NCBI RefSeq assembly: GCF_000337735.1
Contig: NZ_AOHX01000029.1
Span: 127,329-191,328 of the forward strand
Origin: Natronorubrum sulfidifaciens JCM 14089
GTDB lineage: Archaea; Halobacteriota; Halobacteria; Halobacteriales; Natrialbaceae
Direction: 5' to 3'
DNA: 64,000 nt
The notes below the pieces were generated by a model, which did not search any database, was not told the DNA's origin, and worked only from the letters and a program-made list of their open reading frames with translations. The position numbers were made by a program, and so were the translations under genes. Below, piece by piece: positions 16,703 to 24,310 of the stretch. The first letter of the stretch is position 1; each line of letters begins with the position of its first letter.

Positions 16703-16785
16703 CTATAGTAGCCACTGCAAGTCAATGCATATCTGATCGTACGATAGCTGCACGATCAGTGTGTAACTAGTTGCAGTTGTTACTG
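16703..16785. repeat. 83-bp near-palindromic element (MITE-like)
   Basis: Two arms of about 35 bp are imperfect inverted copies. The left arm starts CTATAGTAGCCACTGCAAG and ends CTGATCGT; the right arm starts ACGATCAG and ends GTTGCAGTTGTTACTG. About 11 bp separate them. Its right edge meets the first codon of a truncated bat-type gene. A solo arm is at 13695. No transposase is nearby. Confidence 0.7.
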
Positions 16786-16923
16786 TACGACGAGCCACGC
16801 GAGACGTCCATGGTGGAACTGGCATCGCTGCTCGATCTCTCACCGACAGCAGTCGGCGGCCAACTCAGACGTAGCTCCGCTCGACTCATCGAGGACGTTC
16901 TTCTCGACGACGACCGGGAGTGA
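16786..16923 (+). pseudogene. C-terminal remnant of a bat/HTH_10-type regulator
   Basis: The open frame YDEPRETSMVELASLLDLS, then PTAVGGQLRRSSARLIEDV and a stop at 16921, matches the C-terminal helix-turn-helix of bacterio-opsin-activator-like regulators, whose ends read YDVPRE...ELA..L.IS..A.S.RLRR. Only about 45 residues remain; the sensor domains are gone and a palindromic element sits at the break. The internal ATG at 16810 could in principle start a 37-residue peptide. Confidence 0.7.
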
Positions 16924-17054
16924 CTCGACAGGACTGGGTTGTGTGAGCGATCGCAAACGTCCTTAGTCATGAGATACCATGATAGTACTGACAGTTCTTA
17001 TGCCATACGTCCCCATGCCGGAATTCTTATGTTATTAACGGTCAACCACACGAT

Positions 17055-17225
17055 ATGAGCTCGGACCGATCGAAGACCGACGACCCACATATCCCGAATT
17101 TCTACCTACCAGCGACAGCCCCGACAGCTAAACAGCTCGGTCGAATTGGGAAGACCCTCGCCTCGCTCTTTCGCCGCCGGGGCGGGATTCGAGCCGATCG
17201 GCGATCCAACCGAACGGATCGATAA
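17055..17225 (+). CDS. Possible 56-residue basic protein
   Basis: An open frame MSSDRSKTDDPHIPNFYLPA ending SNRTDR. It is polar at the start and strongly basic in the second half (LFRRRGGIRADRRSNR). It lies in a decayed region between a regulator remnant and a broken membrane gene, with AT-rich sequence upstream (TTCTTATGTTATTAACGG) that could be a promoter. I do not recognise it; it may be a remnant. Confidence 0.35.
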   Translation: MSSDRSKTDDPHIPNFYLPATAPTAKQLGRIGKTLASLFRRRGGIRADRRSNRTDR

Positions 17226-17291
17226 CTGCCTTGGACGACCGGCGGTATCGACGGACAACAGTCCGCCTCAGACACTGTTTTCGGCACGTTG

Positions 17292-17493
17292 ATGGCAGCC
17301 CAAACGACGTTATGAGCCACCATCGCGAGCGTCACCGGCCCAACAGCCGGGAACTGGCGTGATTGCGCTGGCCGTCGCCTGTGGGCTGGCGATCGTGGCG
17401 CTCTGGGCGTTTGCGACGAAGCGACACATGCTCGTGGGGACGAGTGTTCTGTTCGTGAGCTTCAGTCTGTATTTCATAGAAATACGAACGTAG
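17292..17493 (+). pseudogene. Broken small membrane protein gene
   Basis: The ATG at 17292 gives MAAQTTL, then an in-frame TGA (17313-17315, where TGG would continue LWATIASVTGPTAG). A one-base frame change is then needed near 17350 to continue GTGVIALAVACGLAIVALWA and on to a stop at 17491. The joined product would be a single- or double-helix membrane peptide of about 66 residues. Two lesions in such a short frame point to a pseudogene. Confidence 0.5.
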
Positions 17494-17581
17494 TCACGGA
17501 TCGTCAGCAAAACTGGAAATAACTGTAAAATATAATAAATTACTTGCAGTTGCCAGGCGAATACTCGTTCTGAGACCGAGG

Positions 17582-18034
17582 ATGTACGAGACAATTCTCA
17601 TTCCGACTGACGGGAGCACGCCGGCGCGGAAGGCTGTCGACCACGGCATCGGACTCGCTAACGCGTTCGATGCGACCGTCCACGCCCTCTACGTGATCGA
17701 GACCAAAGCCCACTACGTTTTCACAGCTGCGGGACACGATCCCGCGGAGATGGACGAGTACCGCACCTACGGCAAGGAGCTCGTCGAGCGCGTCGTCGAC
17801 AAGGCCGTCGAGAACGGACTCGACGGCGAGGGTGCAGTCAGGACCGGTAGCGTCGCACAGGAAATCGTCAGCTACGCAGACGACAAAGACATCGACGGCA
17901 TCGTCATGGGTGCACAGGGACGGAGCGGGATCGACGACTATCTCGTCGGGAGCACAACCGAAAAAGTCGTTCGGACGGCGAACATGCCGGTGACGACGAT
18001 ACGTCACCGTAAAAACGAGCCGAGCGTGCGGTAA
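17582..18034 (+). CDS. Universal stress protein (UspA family)
   Basis: A 150-residue Usp with the N-terminal ILIPTDGSTPARKAVDHGI and the ATP-binding motif GAQGRSGIDDYLVGSTTEKV followed by RTANMPVTTI. It is convergent with the BCCT transporter gene 76 bp away; Usp genes often neighbour transporters in haloarchaea. AT-rich sequence (AACTGTAAAATATAATAAAT) upstream probably contains the promoter. The ATG is at 17582. Confidence 0.93.
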   Translation: MYETILIPTDGSTPARKAVDHGIGLANAFDATVHALYVIETKAHYVFTAAGHDPAEMDEYRTYGKELVERVVDKAVENGLDGEGAVRTGSVAQEIVSYADDKDIDGIVMGAQGRSGIDDYLVGSTTEKVVRTANMPVTTIRHRKNEPSVR

Positions 18035-18110
18035 TCGAACACAGCGATCCGTTCCGTCGAACCGACACCCGAAAACCGGTTCGACGCATCAGTGCAGGCG
18101 TGGGACGTCA

Positions 18111-19898
18111 CTAGTCGTCTTCGGCGGTCCCACCTCGTCCACTCCCGGTATCTCGAATGTTCGTTACCACGCCAGAACCGGATTTTTTTACGACGACGCC
18201 TTGTTCGTCCTCAATCTTCTCGATCCACTCGGCAAACTCGTCAGATTCGAGCGTCCGATACTCCTTCGAGAGGCCCAGATAGAGGCTATAACAGAGGAAA
18301 ACGAGGACGAGCGCGAACGGGAGCCCGGCCGTGATCGCCGCCGTCTGTAACGCACCGAGACCGCCACCGATCAGGAGCACAGATGCAACGATCCCCTCGG
18401 CGAGTGCCCAGGCGATCCGCTGGTTTCGGGGGGCGTCGTGTTTCCCGCCTGAGGACAGGTGCCCAAGGACCAGCGAGCCGGAGTCAGACGACGTCACGAA
18501 GAACGTCGTTACCAGGACAATCGCCAGTGCGGAGAGGAGAATCGTAAACGGTAGCAGGGTAAACAGTTCGAACATGGCGACTTCCTCACCGACGTCGAAG
18601 ACCGTTCCCATAATGCCCTGCTCGGTGAACAGTTCGAAATGCAGTGCCGTGCCTCCGAGGACTGACATCCAGAAAAAGGAGAAGATTGCTGGGATGATCA
18701 AGACGCCGCCGATGAACTCACGAACCGTTCGACCACGGGAAATGCGGGCGATAAACAGACCGACAAACGGCGACCACGCGATCCACCAGCCCCAGTAGAA
18801 GATGGTCCAGTTGTTCATCCAGCCCGCGTACGGAGCGTTACCGAAGCTATCAGACCACAGTGCCAACTGAGGAAAGTTCGACAGATACGTCCCCAGTGCT
18901 TGGGGGAACAGTCCGAGGACGAACACTGTCGGCCCGGCGATCAGAACCGCAACCATGATTGCGAGCATCAGGCCGACGTTGAGAGTACTGAGTCGGCGAA
19001 TGCCTTTGTCCAGTCCGGCGCCAACTGACACGAGTGCGATCGCCGTAATAACCGCGATGATACCGACTTGCATCCCTGTCCCCGTGGGGACTGCTGTCCC
19101 GACGACCTCGTTGCCCATAAACGAGAGCCCAGCCGAGATTTGGAGCGCGCCGAGCCCGAGCGATGTCGCGATCCCGAACAACGTCGCGAAGACGGTCAGG
19201 ATGTCGATGACGTGGCCCGGCCAGCCGTAGATCCGATCGCCCAGAATCGGCCAGAACACCGATCGGAAGGTGAGCGGGAGCCCACGGTTGAACGAAAAAA
19301 AGGCGAGGCCGAGCCCGACCAGTCCGTAGATAGCCCACGGGTGAAAGCCCCAGTGGAAGTAGGTAGTAGCCATGCCGACTTCGGCTCCAGCGGCTGTCTC
19401 GCCTTCAGCCCCGAGCAACGGATCGGCGAAGTGAAACAGCGGTTCGCCGACGCTCCAGAACATGAGTCCGATCCCCATGCCGGCACTGAACAGCATGGCG
19501 ACCCATGAGAGATCGCTGAACTCCTTTTCCGCGCCGACGCCGCCGAGTCTGATCTTTCCGAACCTGCTTAACGCAAAGAACAGTACCACGATAATAAACA
19601 GGTTTACTGCGAGAATGTACAGCCAGCTAAAGCTTTCGACGATACCGCCCTGTATCCAGCCAAAGGCTCCCTCTGCAGAGGCGAACGTCTTGCCGAAGGC
19701 GTTTGCCATCAGCTCACCCGGGTAGAACAACGTCACCAGAATAAACGCGATGATGACGCCGATCGAGATGAAAAAGACGTGGGGCTGGACGTCCAGTCCA
19801 GCCACCTGTATGTTCGTATCGCCCGGTTCCACGTCAGTATCCGCCTTGAACCAGCCATCAGTCAACCGATCGCCCCATGGCTTGCTGTCATCTACCAT
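18111..19898 (-). CDS. BCCT-family betaine/choline/carnitine transporter
   Basis: A 595-residue, 12-helix secondary transporter for quaternary-ammonium osmolytes such as glycine betaine. It has the BCCT signature tryptophan cluster (WTIFYWGWWIAWSPFVGLF) and the glycine-rich GMGIGLMFWSVGEP segment. The cytoplasmic C-terminal tail is short and charged. A GTG at 19907 is possible, but a strong Shine-Dalgarno at 19905-19911 overlaps it and serves the ATG at 19898. Uptake of compatible solutes fits a salt-in organism facing osmotic shifts. Confidence 0.95.
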   Translation of the reverse strand: MVDDSKPWGDRLTDGWFKADTDVEPGDTNIQVAGLDVQPHVFFISIGVIIAFILVTLFYPGELMANAFGKTFASAEGAFGWIQGGIVESFSWLYILAVNLFIIVVLFFALSRFGKIRLGGVGAEKEFSDLSWVAMLFSAGMGIGLMFWSVGEPLFHFADPLLGAEGETAAGAEVGMATTYFHWGFHPWAIYGLVGLGLAFFSFNRGLPLTFRSVFWPILGDRIYGWPGHVIDILTVFATLFGIATSLGLGALQISAGLSFMGNEVVGTAVPTGTGMQVGIIAVITAIALVSVGAGLDKGIRRLSTLNVGLMLAIMVAVLIAGPTVFVLGLFPQALGTYLSNFPQLALWSDSFGNAPYAGWMNNWTIFYWGWWIAWSPFVGLFIARISRGRTVREFIGGVLIIPAIFSFFWMSVLGGTALHFELFTEQGIMGTVFDVGEEVAMFELFTLLPFTILLSALAIVLVTTFFVTSSDSGSLVLGHLSSGGKHDAPRNQRIAWALAEGIVASVLLIGGGLGALQTAAITAGLPFALVLVFLCYSLYLGLSKEYRTLESDEFAEWIEKIEDEQGVVVKKSGSGVVTNIRDTGSGRGGTAEDD

Positions 19899-19904
19899 AT
19901 CTAC

Positions 19905-19911
19905 CACCTCC
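19905..19911 (-). promoter_or_regulatory. Shine-Dalgarno of the BCCT gene
   Basis: GGAGGTG lies 6 nt before the ATG at 19898. Such a strong ribosome-binding site implies a leadered mRNA, unusual for the leaderless-rich genes around it, and it fixes the start codon. Confidence 0.7.
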
Positions 19912-20498
19912 GTTGACCCGTTCGGTGAATCGTTGTCTGATCATGGTCAGTGGTGTACGAACGGCCAGCCGTTCAACGCCGTCGGACCTGCGTCTGTGTG
20001 TCCAACACAACACACGGGATGGATCCCACGGAGTGGCTTTATTGTTTCCCCAGAACGAAAATTTCGAGTTAGTTCATAATGGCCATAATTAAAGACTCTT
20101 CCGCCGGACTATTCGTATTAAAACAGTTACTGGAAGAGGAATCAGCCGATCCCGATCGCTATCCGGTAGCCCGTATCCCGCGGACCGACCCCCAGCGGGG
20201 ACACACCGTCTTGTCCCCGCGGATGTCGCCGCCACAGCGGTAACAGTGGCGCTCGCGATCGGGCTCTCACTCGGACTGGGATAGCCCACATGCGTCTGAA
20301 GGTACCAGAACAACACGGGCACAACAACCACCACAGGGCGGGGAGGATGTCAAAGCGCGCAGTAACACGTCGTATCAATTGGAATCGCCAGACAGGGTCG
20401 ACTGCCGTGATGCAGGATAACGATATCACCACGGTTCGAGGGTGAAATTCAGACAGAACCCCGAGCCGTCTTGCATATCTGACCGTGATTTGCGGTAG
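19912..20498. other. Intergenic region without supported gene
   Basis: About 590 bp upstream of the BCCT gene. It is AT-richer near 20060-20130 (probable promoter), with mixed sequence after. A plus-strand frame ending at 20283 has a hydrophobic tail (DVAATAVTVALAIGLSLGLG) that resembles the end of a membrane protein, but it has no convincing start. I see no supported gene. Confidence 0.5.
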
Positions 20499-20520
20499 CG
20501 GGCACGATGGGATTTGAACC
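20499..20520 (-). repeat. Duplicate of the tRNA-Arg 3' end
   Basis: A 22-bp stretch is identical to the 3' end of the tRNA-Arg at 20605-20626, with weaker similarity continuing a few bases into the T arm. It lies 84 bp downstream of the tRNA, in the same orientation, as expected for the distal attachment-site half left by an integrated element. Confidence 0.75.
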
Positions 20521-20604
20521 ACGCCCGAGAACCTGCGCTTCGCGCAGAACCTCGGCCTAATTCAACTCCCCGGTGCCGTTACTGCTCACGTTGTTCGCAG
20601 ATAA

Positions 20605-20679
20605 CGGGCACGATGGGATTTGAACCCACGACCGTCGGATTAGAAGTCCGACGCTCTTTCCGGACTGAGCTACGTGCCC
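20605..20679 (-). tRNA. tRNA-Arg (UCU)
   Basis: A 75-nt cloverleaf on the minus strand: acceptor GGGCACG paired with CGTGCCC plus discriminator G, D arm GCTCAG..., anticodon stem GTCGGA / TCCGAC with loop CTTCTAA, giving anticodon TCT, and T arm with GTTCAAATC. No CCA is encoded. A TATA-like box lies about 28 nt upstream. Confidence 0.95.
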
Positions 20680-20703
20680 TCGAGTACGAATCAACCGCGG
20701 ATT

Positions 20704-20712
20704 GGCATAAAC
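20704..20712 (-). promoter_or_regulatory. TATA box of tRNA-Arg
   Basis: GTTTATGCC on the minus strand is centred about 28 nt before the tRNA 5' end at 20679. Confidence 0.5.
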
Positions 20713-20725
20713 CGTGTGGATTCAC

Positions 20726-21103
20726 TCACCCGTGAAAACGATACAGCGACGTGATGAACGGCAGTCGGTTGATCATCCAGATGGCGACCGGGAGGCCGAT
20801 GATCGTCACCGCGAGCAGGGCTGCGAGGTTCGCCCAGAGGAAACTCAGCCACCAGCCGATGAAGACGAAATACAGCGCTCGAGTCACGAGCGAGTGCTGG
20901 CCGCGAGCCAATTCGGGGTCGGTAAACGACCGTGGTTCGGCCAGCGTCAATACCGTCGGGATGAGGTTGATCAGCTTGATTCCAAGCGGAGCGAGGATGA
21001 TGGTGACGTTCAGTGCCCACGCAAGGTTCACCACGATCGGCGTCGCCCACCAGCCGATAGCGAAAAACCAGAGCGCACGCACGAGTAGCGATCGTTGAGT
21101 CAC
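20726..21103 (-). CDS. YccF-domain membrane protein
   Basis: A 125-residue inner-membrane protein with two tandem YccF repeats. Each has RxLxF-x-GWW (RALWFFAIGWW near 7, RALYFVFIGWW near 76) followed by a long hydrophobic segment ending in a Gly-Pro/Ile-Asn pattern (IIGLPVAIWMINRLP). The GTG at 21103 is chosen because family members begin just before RSLLVRALWFF and because TTATCTT lies about 25 nt upstream. An in-frame GTG at 21151 adds 16 residues. Function unknown. Confidence 0.85.
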   Translation of the reverse strand: MTQRSLLVRALWFFAIGWWATPIVVNLAWALNVTIILAPLGIKLINLIPTVLTLAEPRSFTDPELARGQHSLVTRALYFVFIGWWLSFLWANLAALLAVTIIGLPVAIWMINRLPFITSLYRFHG

Positions 21104-21317
21104 AGCGACGTGTACGACAGAACGGAAGATAACCACCGCGATTAACTCCACGCATGGGACTGTTCACCGGTTCCAACAGTCGACGCGCTCTCGAGTCGCA
21201 GCTGAGACGAGTTCCACATCGCAGAGCCGTCGCACGATCGGGTTGCAGTGCGTGCGGTGGCTGTTGTAGCTGTGTCGCTGGAAAAAGAGGAGTCCCGCTG
21301 GGCGTCACTCGCCGCGT

Positions 21318-21656
21318 TTAGTCGTCTTCGTCGTCCAACTCGTCCTCGTCGTCTCCGTCATCGTCTTCATCGTCGTCCTCATCGCCAAACGCATCGTCAT
21401 CTTCGCCTTCGAGTTCGTCGTCGTCCTCATCTCCGAACTCGTCGTCGTCATCCTCGTCCTCGAGTTCGTCATCGTCGCCCTCATCACCCAGCTCATCGTC
21501 GTCGTTATCGTCAACTCCCAGATCACCGTCTCCGTCGTCGGCAATTTCCTCCTCGGTATCGTCTTCATCGTCATCCATACAGCCGGCGACTGCCGCGATC
21601 ATACCAACACCGACGACCTTGGTGAACCGGCGCCGGTTGAGTCGTGATTCGGTCAT
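21318..21656 (-). CDS. Tat lipoprotein with poly-acidic tail
   Basis: A 112-residue precursor starting MTESRLNRRRFTKVV. It has a twin-arginine signal, lipobox AVAGC and a mature chain of about 85 residues made almost only of Asp, Glu and Gly. The tail has repeats of the type GDEDDDEL/EGEDDDAF. No folded domain is visible. It would sit as a lipid-anchored polyanion on the cell surface and could bind cations or simply act as a brush. The repetitive GAC/GAG codons suggest expansion by slippage. Function unknown. Confidence 0.7.
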   Translation of the reverse strand: MTESRLNRRRFTKVVGVGMIAAVAGCMDDDEDDTEEEIADDGDGDLGVDDNDDDELGDEGDDDELEDEDDDDEFGDEDDDELEGEDDDAFGDEDDDEDDDGDDEDELDDEDD

Positions 21657-22018
21657 AGCGTGCATGTGTTCCAGCGAGTGACTGTCAAATAATACAGAGC
21701 GTCCGTTTTGATTATCAGTTCGACTTCAGACGGATTATCGAGAATTCAGTCCTGAAAAACAGATAGTTGCAGCCGTGACTGCTGTTGGTCTTTGTGCAAT
21801 CACTCACCGCTTCGAGCAATGCAACATTGACGGGTCGGTTCTGTTCACCGCGACAGTTGCTCGAGCCCTACTCGGACAGTTGTCCCGGACCACACGGGGA
21901 TACACCGGCCCTAACGACGTTTCGGCGAGTGCAACTGATGCTCTCGAGCACACAGTCGAGATGATCGCTGCGGCGGCGAACACAGCGTTTATGCACGTCT
22001 CGCCGGTATCCTCGAGCA
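21657..22018. other. Intergenic region without supported gene
   Basis: About 360 bp between divergent genes. It has an AT-rich stretch (21685-21770) that is probably the lipoprotein promoter, and TTTATG at 21988-21993, about 28 nt before the ATG at 22019, as the promoter of the kinase-like gene. A minus-strand frame of 71 codons here has no coding character. Confidence 0.5.
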
Positions 22019-22639
22019 ATGCACGTCATCGGAACAGTGGGGCTTCCCGGCAGCGGGAAAAGCGAAGCAGCCACCGTCGCACGCGAACACGGCATCCCGG
22101 TGGTGACGATGGGCGATGTCGTCCGTCAGGAGACGGCCGACCGCGGTCTCGATCCAACGAAAGACCACGGGAGTGTCGCCCAGGCACTGCGCGACGAGAA
22201 CGGGCCGACGGCGATCGCCCAGCGCTCACTGCCGATGATCGAGGACCGACTCGAGAACCACGAGGCGGTGTTAGTCGACGGCATTCGCTCGGACGCCGAG
22301 GTCGAGATCTTCGATGCGCGCTTCGGCGAGGCGTTTACGCTCGTCAGTATCGAGGCTCCCTTCGAGATGCGTGCCGAGCGTATCGACGCCCGTGGTCGCG
22401 ATGCAAGCGCGGCAGACGGCGGCGAAGGGCTGGCGGCCCGCGACGACCGCGAGCGTAGTTTCGGCATGGACGACGCGATGGATCAGGCCGATATCGTCGT
22501 CGAAAACACTGACTCACTCGAGGCGTTTCACGACCGAGTACGGACGATCATTCGGGACGAAGCCGGACAGGCCGGCGACGAGGAGGAATCGGAACCGACA
22601 CCTGAATCCGAATCGAACACGGAAGTCAACCAGCCATGA
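22019..22639 (+). CDS. UPF0200 / dephospho-CoA kinase-like nucleotide kinase
   Basis: A 206-residue P-loop protein with Walker A GLPGSGKSEAAT (8-19) and the general layout of adenylate and dephospho-CoA kinases, including DGIRSDAEVE and a lid with paired arginines (ERIDARGRD). The acidic, low-complexity C-terminus is haloarchaeal. The stop overlaps the ATG of the next gene (ATGA), an arrangement often kept in archaea. A role as the archaeal dephospho-CoA kinase is not implied; the substrate is unknown. Confidence 0.88.
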   Translation: MHVIGTVGLPGSGKSEAATVAREHGIPVVTMGDVVRQETADRGLDPTKDHGSVAQALRDENGPTAIAQRSLPMIEDRLENHEAVLVDGIRSDAEVEIFDARFGEAFTLVSIEAPFEMRAERIDARGRDASAADGGEGLAARDDRERSFGMDDAMDQADIVVENTDSLEAFHDRVRTIIRDEAGQAGDEEESEPTPESESNTEVNQP

Positions 22640-23061
22640 CAGAGATCTACCGCGTGGACGTCGAAATCACGGCACCAGTCTACGATACGGAGGTCACCAG
22701 TCGCGTCGTCGACGCCGTGTCGAACATCTTTCCGAACGCCGACATCGAGGAAGAGTTCGGCGAGATCAGGGCCGAAGCCCACGCGATGGACCACTTCTCG
22801 GAACTCCTGCACAAACAGGAGATCCTCGACACCGCCCGCGGCGAGTTCTTTTCAAACCGGGAGGGTGAGACCGTCTCGTTCGCGCTGAAAAAGCAGGCTG
22901 CGTTCGAGGATCGCGTGAACTTCTCGGTCGGTGAACCGGACGAACTCGGCGAGATCAGCGTCCGCGTGCGCGTCGAAGACCCAACCGTTGAGGAGTATAT
23001 CGACCACATCGCGCCGCCGACGGAAGACGGCCGTCCAATCGAGAACGGCGAGGCCGAGTGA
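22636..23061 (+). CDS. UPF0201 RNA-binding-like protein
   Basis: A 141-residue protein of the COG1325/UPF0201 type with a ribosomal-protein-L5-like alpha/beta fold. Conserved parts are VDVEITAPVYDTE, the LLHKQEILDTAR helix and LKKQAAF. It is translationally coupled to the upstream kinase-like gene by a 4-bp overlap. Its last codons (NGEAE) and stop lie inside a repeat unit shared with the region after the sulfurtransferase at 28018, so the C-terminus may have been added by that repeat. Confidence 0.85.
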   Translation: MTEIYRVDVEITAPVYDTEVTSRVVDAVSNIFPNADIEEEFGEIRAEAHAMDHFSELLHKQEILDTARGEFFSNREGETVSFALKKQAAFEDRVNFSVGEPDELGEISVRVRVEDPTVEEYIDHIAPPTEDGRPIENGEAE

Positions 23062-23120
23062 GCAAAGCGACCGAGGCCTCGAGGCAAAACGGCGATGAGC
23101 CGTAGAGCAAGGCGAGGGCG
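23047..23120. repeat. GAGGCCGAGTGA repeat unit spanning a stop codon
   Basis: A 36-bp stretch (23047-23082) containing the UPF0201 stop codon is identical to 28071-28106. A second shared 21-bp block starting GAGCCGTAGAGCAAGG (23097-23117) also occurs at 28191-28211. The unit encodes the gene's last residues and continues about 60 bp past the stop. Confidence 0.7.
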
Positions 23121-23206
23121 AGTAAACGTTTCGAACGCGGCCTCGGAAATGCCAGCGGGCGTCGCCTACGAACACGACGAGGCCGACGACTGATACGGAC
23201 TATTCT

Positions 23207-23234
23207 TGTCACATTTACAACAACCTATGTGACA
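23207..23234. terminator. Hairpin between convergent genes
   Basis: A perfect 8-bp inverted repeat, TGTCACAT / ATGTGACA, with a 12-nt loop lies between the convergent UPF0201 and lipoprotein genes, 9 bp before the lipoprotein stop. It could act as a bidirectional transcript-end structure. It has no U-tract. Confidence 0.4.
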
Positions 23235-23243
23235 GGAGTCGCG

Positions 23244-24215
23244 TTACTGCGAGCAGTCGCGGGCAGCCTCGAGGTCACGGTCGCCGGCTTCCCGGTACTC
23301 GGCTGCCGTGAGCGGGTCGCCGGCTGCAGCCGCGGCAGCACTCTCTTCAAAAGCCACTGCCGCGGCCGTCAGATGGGCGCTCTGACAGCGAGCGGTCTCG
23401 AAGTACGAGACGAGTCCGTTTGGCGGCTCCTCGTCGTCGAACGTCGTCGTCGCCGTCTCGAACGCCGACTCGGCGTCGGCAAACAGGGGCCGTGCCTGCT
23501 CGTAGTCCTCGTCGTCGACGGCCGACTGGCCCTGTTCGAGCGCGTCGTACCCCTCGAGCATCGACTCGAACCCCGCACTGAGCGTCCGGAACGAGTCGAG
23601 CACGTCGCCGAGCGTGGTGATTCCGTCCTCGAGGTCCGTATAGTCGATCCGTGCAAGCGCCTCGAAACGCTCCTGTTCGAACGAGTCGAAGTCGGCTGCG
23701 GCCGCGTCGTATCGCGTCTGTGCCGTCTCGAGTCGCGCCGTTCGGTCGTCGAGGGTGTCGGACGCGTCCTCGTGGTTGCCGTCCCCGTCGATCACCGCAG
23801 AGACGGCGTCGACGTCATCGGCGAGCGTCTCGTCGGTCACCGTGTCGGTCACGACGACCAGTCCCTCGAGGATGTCGGCGTACGTCCGCAGTCCCTCGAC
23901 GTCGGACTGGTGGTCCTCGTCCAGTTCGGCCGCGGCGGTGTCCAGATAGTCGCGTGCCTCGTCGATCAGGTCGTTCGGCACCGCGGGATCGAAGTCGATC
24001 GCTTCCGGGTCGTCGATGGAGTCGTCAACCTGTAACGCGAGCGCTGCTTCGTTGAGGCGTCCCGTCGCGCGGTCGAGTGCCCGCTCGCCGGTTCGGTCAG
24101 CGCCCTCGCTGCCGGTGCCATCATCGCTGTCAGTGAGCTCGCCGAGACATCCCGCGAGCGTGGTCACCGCGCCGGCACTGACGCCGGCACGCATGAGATA
24201 CTGTCGACGGTGCAT
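23244..24215 (-). CDS. Helical Tat lipoprotein of unknown function
   Basis: A 323-residue lipoprotein: MHRRQYLMRAGVSAG Tat-like signal, lipobox LAGC near residue 23, acidic Ser/Gly linker, then about 270 residues of alternating long helices rich in Ala, Asp and Glu (for example DYLDTAAAELDEDHQ and ESAAAAAAGDPLTAAEYREA). The pattern suggests an extracytoplasmic helical bundle or TPR-like array. Two cysteines (ARCQSAH and ARDCSQ) remain in the mature chain. I do not recognise the family. Confidence 0.7.
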   Translation of the reverse strand: MHRRQYLMRAGVSAGAVTTLAGCLGELTDSDDGTGSEGADRTGERALDRATGRLNEAALALQVDDSIDDPEAIDFDPAVPNDLIDEARDYLDTAAAELDEDHQSDVEGLRTYADILEGLVVVTDTVTDETLADDVDAVSAVIDGDGNHEDASDTLDDRTARLETAQTRYDAAAADFDSFEQERFEALARIDYTDLEDGITTLGDVLDSFRTLSAGFESMLEGYDALEQGQSAVDDEDYEQARPLFADAESAFETATTTFDDEEPPNGLVSYFETARCQSAHLTAAAVAFEESAAAAAAGDPLTAAEYREAGDRDLEAARDCSQ

Positions 24216-24310
24216 AGTTACTCGAGCATACGTCTAGAAACGTATGAACGTAGTGGCATCCTCGAGCGCCGAACAATCGAAACGCGGCCGCCAAACGGCA
24301 AACGACCGTC

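Noticed and set aside
20089-20334. 81-codon minus-strand frame before tRNA-Arg
   Set aside because: No family resemblance and no promoter; both strands are open here because of composition.
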